Of a DNA stretch of 9,132 nucleotides, positions 5,352 to 9,132 are shown in pieces. Made by a program: the position numbers and the translations under genes. The DNA lies in the NCBI GenBank assembly GCA_023436825.1, contig JAEZHS010000786.1, positions 1 through 9,132 of the forward strand, written 5' to 3'. The notes under the pieces are model-generated. The model saw only the letters and a program-made list of their open reading frames with translations. It was not told the origin of the DNA and made no database searches. Every line of letters begins with the position of its first letter. The first letter of the stretch is position 1. The DNA comes from Pseudomonadota bacterium (GTDB taxonomy: Bacteria; Pseudomonadota; Alphaproteobacteria; Reyranellales; Reyranellaceae).

Positions 5352-6107
5352 TCACTCGGCCAGGTAACCGCCATCGACCACGATCGTCGTCCCCATGGTC
5401 CAGCGCGCTTCGTCGCTCGCCAGATAGACGACGGCACCGGCGAGATCCTCCGGCGTGCCGAGCCGGCCGGCCGGGATACGATCGACCGTCCATTGCCGCA
5501 TCTCGGGATCGGCGAAGCGACGCTCGGTGAAGCCCGTCAGCACCGGCCCCGGCGCCACGGCGTTGACGCGGATGCCGTGCGACGCGAGGTCGAGCGCCAT
5601 GCCCATGGTGAGCGACCGCAGGCCGCCCTTGGAGGCGAGATAGGCCGCCTTGTTGCGCACCCCGGCATGGGCTAGCTGGGAGGTGACGAAAACGATGGCG
5701 CCGCCTTTCTTGCCTTCAACCATGCGGCGGGCAACGGCCTGTCCGATCACGAAGGGCGCCGTGAGATTGACGCCGAGCACACGGTCCCAGTCGGCGCGGC
5801 TGTGATCGAGGATGCTGTCGGTCGCCGTCGTTCCGGCGCTGTAGACGAACGCGTCGAGGGCGCCGAAGGCGTCGAGCGGCGCCTTCACCAGGGTTTGCGC
5901 CGCCATCGCCGCGGTCACGTCGACTCCGAGCGAGGTGGCGCGCCCGCCGGCCTGCGTGATCGATTCGGCCGTCGCGGCGGCTGCGGCGCCGTCGAGATCG
6001 GCGACGACGACGTTCGCCCCCTCCTTGGCCATCAGCCGCGCACTCGCGCGGCCGATGCCGCCGCCGGCGCCCACGACCAGCACCGTCTTCCCCTCCAACC
6101 GAGCCAT
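5352..6107 (-). CDS. short-chain dehydrogenase/reductase, probably NAD-dependent
   Basis: This is a classical SDR of 251 residues, a cytoplasmic Rossmann-fold oxidoreductase acting on an alcohol or carbonyl. The cofactor loop GAGGGIG is at 13-19. Asp37 at the end of the second strand (VVVADLD) normally selects NAD over NADP. The YSAG version of the NNAG motif is at 89-92, Asn114 is the active-site Asn, Ser143 the catalytic Ser, and YLASK at 156-160 supplies Tyr156 and Lys160. The tail has the usual IRVNAVAPGPVLTG (179-192). The ATG at 6107 has a strong AAGGAG 9 bases upstream, which sets the start although the same frame stays open far upstream. It follows the lyase-family gene by 23 bases in one operon. 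The substrate cannot be deduced. Confidence 0.92.
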   Translation of the reverse strand: MARLEGKTVLVVGAGGGIGRASARLMAKEGANVVVADLDGAAAAATAESITQAGGRATSLGVDVTAAMAAQTLVKAPLDAFGALDAFVYSAGTTATDSILDHSRADWDRVLGVNLTAPFVIGQAVARRMVEGKKGGAIVFVTSQLAHAGVRNKAAYLASKGGLRSLTMGMALDLASHGIRVNAVAPGPVLTGFTERRFADPEMRQWTVDRIPAGRLGTPEDLAGAVVYLASDEARWTMGTTIVVDGGYLAE

Positions 6108-6130
6108 CGTCCTACTCTCCTTCGTTGCGG

Positions 6131-7018
6131 TCAGGCGCGCGCCCGTTCCACGGTCTCTTCCTCGATGCGGTAGTAGGTCTCGAGGCCGATCAGGCGCTCG
6201 ATGCCGATCCGCGCTTCGCGCGCCGCCGCATCGTCGATCCCGGCAAGGCCCGATTGGCGGAAGCGCAGCATGACGTCGCGCACGGCCATGTACTGAGCGA
6301 TGACCACGCTGATCGCGTCCATGCAGGCGGCGTAGCCGAACTCGGAGAGCTGCTGGGTGGTCAGGATCGGCCGTCCGGTGCGGTTGCCGGTGCTGTTGAC
6401 GTAGATCAGCGGCGCCTTGCAGTCGCGCGGCGCGTTCGCCGCCTCTTCCAGGGTCTTGGGGAAGATCATGACCATGTCGGCACCGGCCTCGGCGAACAGG
6501 TTGGCGCGCCGCACGCCCTCGGCGTAGCCGTCGGTCTGCATGGCGTCGGTTCGGGCGATGACGACGAAATTCGGATCGCGCCGCGCCTTGACGGCGTAGG
6601 CGATCTTGGTCGCCATCTCGTCCGCCGGGATCACGTGCTCGCGATACTCCCGATGATAGTGAGCGCGCTTCGGGAAGACCTGGTCCTCGATATGGACGGC
6701 CGCGACGCCGACATGCTCGAGCTCGCGCACCGTCCGCATCGAATGCATGGGGTCGCCGAAGCCCGCACCGCCATCGACGATCAGCGGGACGTCGACCGCC
6801 AGGGTGATGCGCCGCGCCAGTTCCACCACTTCGCTCATGGTGAGCAGCGGCTCGGTGATCGTCGTGCCCGCGCCCATTGCATAGCCGCCGAGCGCCACCG
6901 CCTCGAAGCCCGCTTCCTCGGCGATGCGGGCCGCGAACGGGTCGGGGCAAGACGGCATCAGCAGCAGGTCGCCGCGCGCGATCCGCTGGCGAAGGCGGGC
7001 GCCATTGCTTCTTTCCAT
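6131..7018 (-). CDS. isocitrate lyase / PEP mutase superfamily enzyme, non-canonical active site
   Basis: The 295-residue protein has the TIM-barrel pattern of the PrpB/oxaloacetate decarboxylase/dimethylmalate lyase group, which makes or breaks C-C (or C-P) bonds next to a carboxylate with Mg2+. Visible landmarks are LMPSCPDPFAARIAEEAGFE (20-39), ALGGYAMGA (42-50), VDGGAGFGD (81-89), AAVHIEDQVFPKRAHYH (106-122), VVIARTDA (152-159) and EAGADMVMIF (177-186). Two catalytic sites deviate. The metal-binding DxD motif reads DGG (82-84), keeping only the first Asp. The K-[KR]-C-G-H loop reads KRAHYH (117-122), so the catalytic Cys of isocitrate and methylisocitrate lyases is absent. The ATG at 7018 is one base after the GntR stop, with AGAGGA 10 bases upstream inside that gene, so the pair is probably translationally coupled. 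A lyase or decarboxylase is likely; the exact reaction is unknown. Confidence 0.88.
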   Translation of the reverse strand: MERSNGARLRQRIARGDLLLMPSCPDPFAARIAEEAGFEAVALGGYAMGAGTTITEPLLTMSEVVELARRITLAVDVPLIVDGGAGFGDPMHSMRTVRELEHVGVAAVHIEDQVFPKRAHYHREYREHVIPADEMATKIAYAVKARRDPNFVVIARTDAMQTDGYAEGVRRANLFAEAGADMVMIFPKTLEEAANAPRDCKAPLIYVNSTGNRTGRPILTTQQLSEFGYAACMDAISVVIAQYMAVRDVMLRFRQSGLAGIDDAAAREARIGIERLIGLETYYRIEEETVERARA

Positions 7019-7019
7019 G

Positions 7020-7850
7020 TCAGCTCGTTCCTCTGTTGTTTGCGGCGCGGCGCCGGACCAGCGGCTCCACGACCTCTTCCATCTGCGCGGCCCGCTGCTG
7101 GGGCGTGCGGTACGGCCCCTCGTCGCGCCGCGAGAAATAGACCACCTGCTGGTAACGATCGGTGCGATAGAGCACGCGCACGAACTGGAACGGCCGGCCA
7201 TCACGTGCGAAGTGCGTCCGCTCCAGCACCAGCAGCGGCTCGCCGATCTCGACGTCCAGCACCTTGGCTACGGCGCGGTCCGCCAGGGTCGCCGACGCGA
7301 CCTGGCGGCTGCGGAAAGCCGGAATCCCGCAATACTCCTCGACCAGCAGAACCAGCGGCCGCTGGTCGAACAGATGGCGCGGCAGGCGGTCGCCGATCTC
7401 CTCGGGGAAATACAGGCTGGAGTAGGCGAACGGCCCTTCCCTGGTCGATCGTGTCGCGCGCACGTTCAGCATGCGGCCGGTCGCCGGCACGTCCAGCACG
7501 CCGGCGATGCGGGCGTTGCGCGCCGCCGTCACCGTCTGCACGGACTTGACGGCATAGGAGCCCGAAAAGCCGATATCGATGATGTCCTCGATGCCGCCGA
7601 TGTTCCATTCGCCGCCATCGGTGCCGCCACGCTTGAGGAACGTGCCGCGCCCGGCCGTGCGCTCGACGATGCCCTCGGCCACGAGGTTCTGCAGCGCCGA
7701 CCGAACGGTCTGCCGGCTGACGTTGAATTCCAACACCAGCTCCGCTTCGGTCGGCAGGCTTTCGCCGACACGATAAACGCCTTCGGCGATACGCTGCCGG
7801 AGTGTGTCGAGGATACGGGCATAGATCGGAACGAACGTTCGGGTCATCAT
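7020..7850 (-). CDS. GntR-family transcription regulator with UTRA ligand domain (HutC/FarR type)
   Basis: The 276-residue protein has an N-terminal GntR winged helix (about 8-73). It includes LRQRIAEGVYRVGESLPTEA (17-36), the recognition-helix region FNVSRQTVRSALQNL (42-56) and the wing ERTAGRGTFLKR (63-74). A UTRA effector-binding domain follows (about 98-240; ATRSTREGPFAYSSLYFP at 132-149 and VLERTHFARDGRPFQFVRVL at 208-227). It is first in the minus-strand operon and probably controls it and the divergent genes, binding the dyad at 7908-7944. Two adjacent ATGs (7850 and 7847) could start it; the only purine-rich sequence is GGGGG directly against the first one, so the start may be inefficient. 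As usual for this family, a pathway intermediate probably acts as inducer; this is inferred. Confidence 0.92.
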   Translation of the reverse strand: MMTRTFVPIYARILDTLRQRIAEGVYRVGESLPTEAELVLEFNVSRQTVRSALQNLVAEGIVERTAGRGTFLKRGGTDGGEWNIGGIEDIIDIGFSGSYAVKSVQTVTAARNARIAGVLDVPATGRMLNVRATRSTREGPFAYSSLYFPEEIGDRLPRHLFDQRPLVLLVEEYCGIPAFRSRQVASATLADRAVAKVLDVEIGEPLLVLERTHFARDGRPFQFVRVLYRTDRYQQVVYFSRRDEGPYRTPQQRAAQMEEVVEPLVRRRAANNRGTS

Positions 7851-7907
7851 CCCCCGTCGGCGGCGTGTGGTCCGAGAATTGCCATGGTGACCGAGAGAGC
7901 GTCAACT

Positions 7908-7944
7908 CTTTGTCCGTACAAATAGCGAAATTGTACGCATAAAG
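7908..7944. promoter_or_regulatory. 37-bp symmetric dyad, candidate operator of the GntR/UTRA regulator
   Basis: The order CTTT (7908-7911), 3 bases, CGTACAA (7915-7921), 9 bases, TTGTACG (7931-7937), 3 bases, AAAG (7941-7944) is symmetric about 7926 with all 11 arm positions perfect on each side. It sits in the 175-base gap between the divergent GntR gene (start 7850) and the SDR gene (start 8026), 58 bases from one start and 82 from the other. Half-sites containing GTAC fit the GT..AC edges known for GntR-family sites, although the spacing is wider than the short HutC consensus. A minus-strand TTGACG (7905-7900) lies beside it, but no matching -10 was convincing. Confidence 0.65.
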
Positions 7945-8025
7945 TTGTTGCGGTCATTTTTCCCGGCACGCTAACGTCGCGGTCGACGGCAAGCGATCTG
8001 GCCGCCGGTAGTTGGAGTCGCGGAC

Positions 8026-8775
8026 ATGGATCTGCGGGGAAACGTCGCCCTCGTGACGGGCGCACAACAGGGCATAGGCCGAGCCACCGCTGTCGCACTG
8101 GCCCGCGAAGGCGCCGACGTTGCCCTCAACTATCTCGACGACAAGACGGGCGCCGAGGCGGGCGCCGACCTCTGCCGCAAGGAGGGACGCCGCGCGCTGA
8201 TCGTCCAGGGCGACGTCGCCCGCCGCGACGATGCCGGCCGCATGGTCGCAGAATGCGTTGCCGGCCTCGGCCGCATCGACATCCTGGTCAACAATGCCGG
8301 CGTCTTTCCGCGCGTGAAGTTCCTCGACATGACCGATGCCGACTGGGACTACCTGATCGACATCAACCTCAAGGGCGGCTTCCTGTGCGCCCAGGCTGCG
8401 GCGCGGCAGATGGTGGCGGAAGGGCACGGCGGCGCCATCGTCAATCTCTCCTCCGGCGCCCTGCGCGGCGCGAAGCTCGGCGTGCACTACAGCGCCAGCA
8501 AGGGCGGCGTCGTCTCGATGACGCGCGCAATGGCGCTCGAGCTCGCGGCACACGGGATCCGCGTCAACGCGGTCGCGCCCGGCCTCACCGACACGGCCCA
8601 GCCCCGCCATGAGCACAGCGACGACGAACTGCATGCGCTGGGCCGCGCCCTGCCGCTCGGCCGCCTCGGCACGTCCGAGGAGATTGCCGACGCCATCGTC
8701 TTCCTGGCGTCGTCCAAGGCCAGCTTCATCACCGGTCAGGTGCTGCACGCCAACGGCGGCGGCTACATGCCCTGA
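8026..8775 (+). CDS. short-chain dehydrogenase/reductase, FabG-like
   Basis: A 249-residue classical SDR. The cofactor loop TGAQQGIG is at 11-18, GDV at 62-64, NNAG at 89-92, active-site Asn114, catalytic Ser143, and YSASK at 155-159 gives Tyr155 and Lys159. IRVNAVAPGLTDT (178-190) and the C-terminal ITGQVLHANGGGY (235-247) are typical. After the second strand the sequence is ALNYLDD, with Tyr36 where the minus-strand SDR has its NAD-selecting Asp, so it may prefer NADP(H) or be less specific. The ATG at 8026 has TTGGAG 8 bases upstream. It is divergent from the GntR operon and is followed 41 bases later by an ABC substrate-binding protein, probably in the same transcript. Its catabolic neighbours make true fatty-acid FabG function unlikely; the substrate is unknown. 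Confidence 0.92.
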   Translation: MDLRGNVALVTGAQQGIGRATAVALAREGADVALNYLDDKTGAEAGADLCRKEGRRALIVQGDVARRDDAGRMVAECVAGLGRIDILVNNAGVFPRVKFLDMTDADWDYLIDINLKGGFLCAQAAARQMVAEGHGGAIVNLSSGALRGAKLGVHYSASKGGVVSMTRAMALELAAHGIRVNAVAPGLTDTAQPRHEHSDDELHALGRALPLGRLGTSEEIADAIVFLASSKASFITGQVLHANGGGYMP

Positions 8776-8816
8776 ACAACAATAAGCAGAGTTTGGTCAC
8801 GCGAGTGGGGTGTCAC

Positions 8817-9132
8817 ATGAGCAAGAATCGCAAAATCTCGACAATCGGGCGCCGGCAGGCCATCGCCGGCGCGGGCGGCATCGCCGCATCGCTGGCAGCC
8901 GGCTCGGCCTTCGGCCAGGCGGCGCCGGCGGTGAAGGGCAACGGCTCCAAAGTGCTGTTCGGCATCGGCCTCAGCGCGCCATTCCTGGCCTTCGTGCCGT
9001 GGGTCGACAAGGGCATCGCCGCCAAGCATGGCATCAACGCGGAATACAAGATCTTCGAAAGCGGGCTCGGCGGCGTCGAGGCCGTCGTCGCCAACAACGG
9101 CCACGTCTGCGTCGGCAGCGAGGTCAACATCA
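8817..9132 (+). CDS. ABC transporter substrate-binding protein, N-terminal part (NMT1/SsuA-like), Tat-exported
   Basis: The first 105 codons lie in the window; the gene runs off the right edge. The N-terminus has a twin-arginine signal: basic MSKNRK, then STIGRRQAI (8-15) with Arg12-Arg13, a hydrophobic stretch (15-31) and a probable cleavage site around GQA-AP (33-37). The mature part starts KVLFGIGLSAPFLAFVPWVD (45-64), then GIAAKHGINAEYKIFESGLG (66-85) and VVANNGHVCVGSEVNI (90-105). This order is typical of periplasmic proteins of the NMT1/THI5/SsuA type that feed ABC importers for sulfonates, aromatic acids and similar small molecules. The start was set by the signal peptide; GTGGGG lies about 6 bases upstream. 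Permease and ATPase genes would be expected beyond the window. The ligand cannot be inferred. Confidence 0.85.
   Translation, partial: MSKNRKISTIGRRQAIAGAGGIAASLAAGSAFGQAAPAVKGNGSKVLFGIGLSAPFLAFVPWVDKGIAAKHGINAEYKIFESGLGGVEAVVANNGHVCVGSEVNI

Noticed and set aside
5294..5437. N-terminal extension of the deacetylase frame (48 extra codons)
   Set aside because: It overlaps the end of the SDR gene, does not resemble the family, and a well-placed ribosome site supports the ATG at 5293.
6108..6950. Fusion of the SDR to a long upstream stretch in the same frame (532 codons)
   Set aside because: The upstream part is a shifted frame of the lyase-family gene; the SDR has its own strong AAGGAG site and a normal N-terminus at 6107.
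6125..7549. Plus-strand frame of 474 codons
   Set aside because: It is antisense to the isocitrate-lyase-family and GntR genes, which have clear motifs; its Asp/His/Arg-rich sequence is typical antisense shadow.
6924..7925. Plus-strand frame of 333 codons
   Set aside because: It is antisense to the GntR/UTRA gene and has no recognisable domain.
7954..8748. Minus-strand frame of 264 codons
   Set aside because: It is antisense to the FabG-like SDR, whose catalytic residues are all present on the plus strand.
1..9132. CRISPR array, tRNA, rRNA, transposase or insertion sequence
   Set aside because: No regularly spaced direct repeats, no tRNA-like cloverleaf, no ribosomal RNA sequence and no transposase-like protein were seen.

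Overview
The window looks like a stretch of a GC-rich alphaproteobacterial chromosome. The reasons are the divergent sdhE/recG pair (with what appears to be the first codons of mfd after sdhE), the very high GC that opens long antisense frames everywhere, and a GntR/SDR/solute-binding-protein catabolic cluster typical of soil Rhodospirillales-type genomes (Reyranella-like is my guess, an inference only).

Region 1 (1-2469) is housekeeping. On the minus strand sdhE (FAD assembly factor for succinate dehydrogenase) is followed 3 bases later by the start of another gene running off the left edge, probably mfd. Divergently on the plus strand lies a full-length, intact recG helicase gene of 693 codons.

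Region 2 (2470-4390) looks like an accessory insert. A minus-strand gene encodes a small helix-turn-helix protein resembling phage terminase small subunits. It has a very good sigma70-type promoter so close to the ATG that the mRNA may be leaderless, and no stop codon after its conserved domain, so its frame runs antisense through more than half of recG. Next, a 307-base AT-richer intergenic region carries a perfect 19-bp palindrome. Then comes a plus-strand gene for a membrane-anchored lysozyme-like protein whose N-terminal linker resembles linkers of NACHT/nSTAND signalling proteins. A 71-bp imperfect inverted repeat closes this region between two convergent genes.

Region 3 (4391-9132) is a divergent catabolic cluster. 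The minus arm reads GntR/UTRA regulator, isocitrate lyase/PEP-mutase family enzyme, NAD-type short-chain dehydrogenase, PuuE-like polysaccharide-deacetylase-fold hydrolase, with gaps of 1, 23 and 58 bases. The plus arm reads a second SDR and the start of a Tat-exported ABC substrate-binding protein. Between the arms lies a strikingly symmetric 37-bp dyad (CTTT-N3-CGTACAA-N9-TTGTACG-N3-AAAG), the best candidate for the GntR operator. Together the genes suggest uptake and oxidative/hydrolytic/lyase breakdown of a small organic acid or amide whose identity cannot be read from the sequence. No RNA genes, CRISPR arrays, insertion sequences or transposases were seen.
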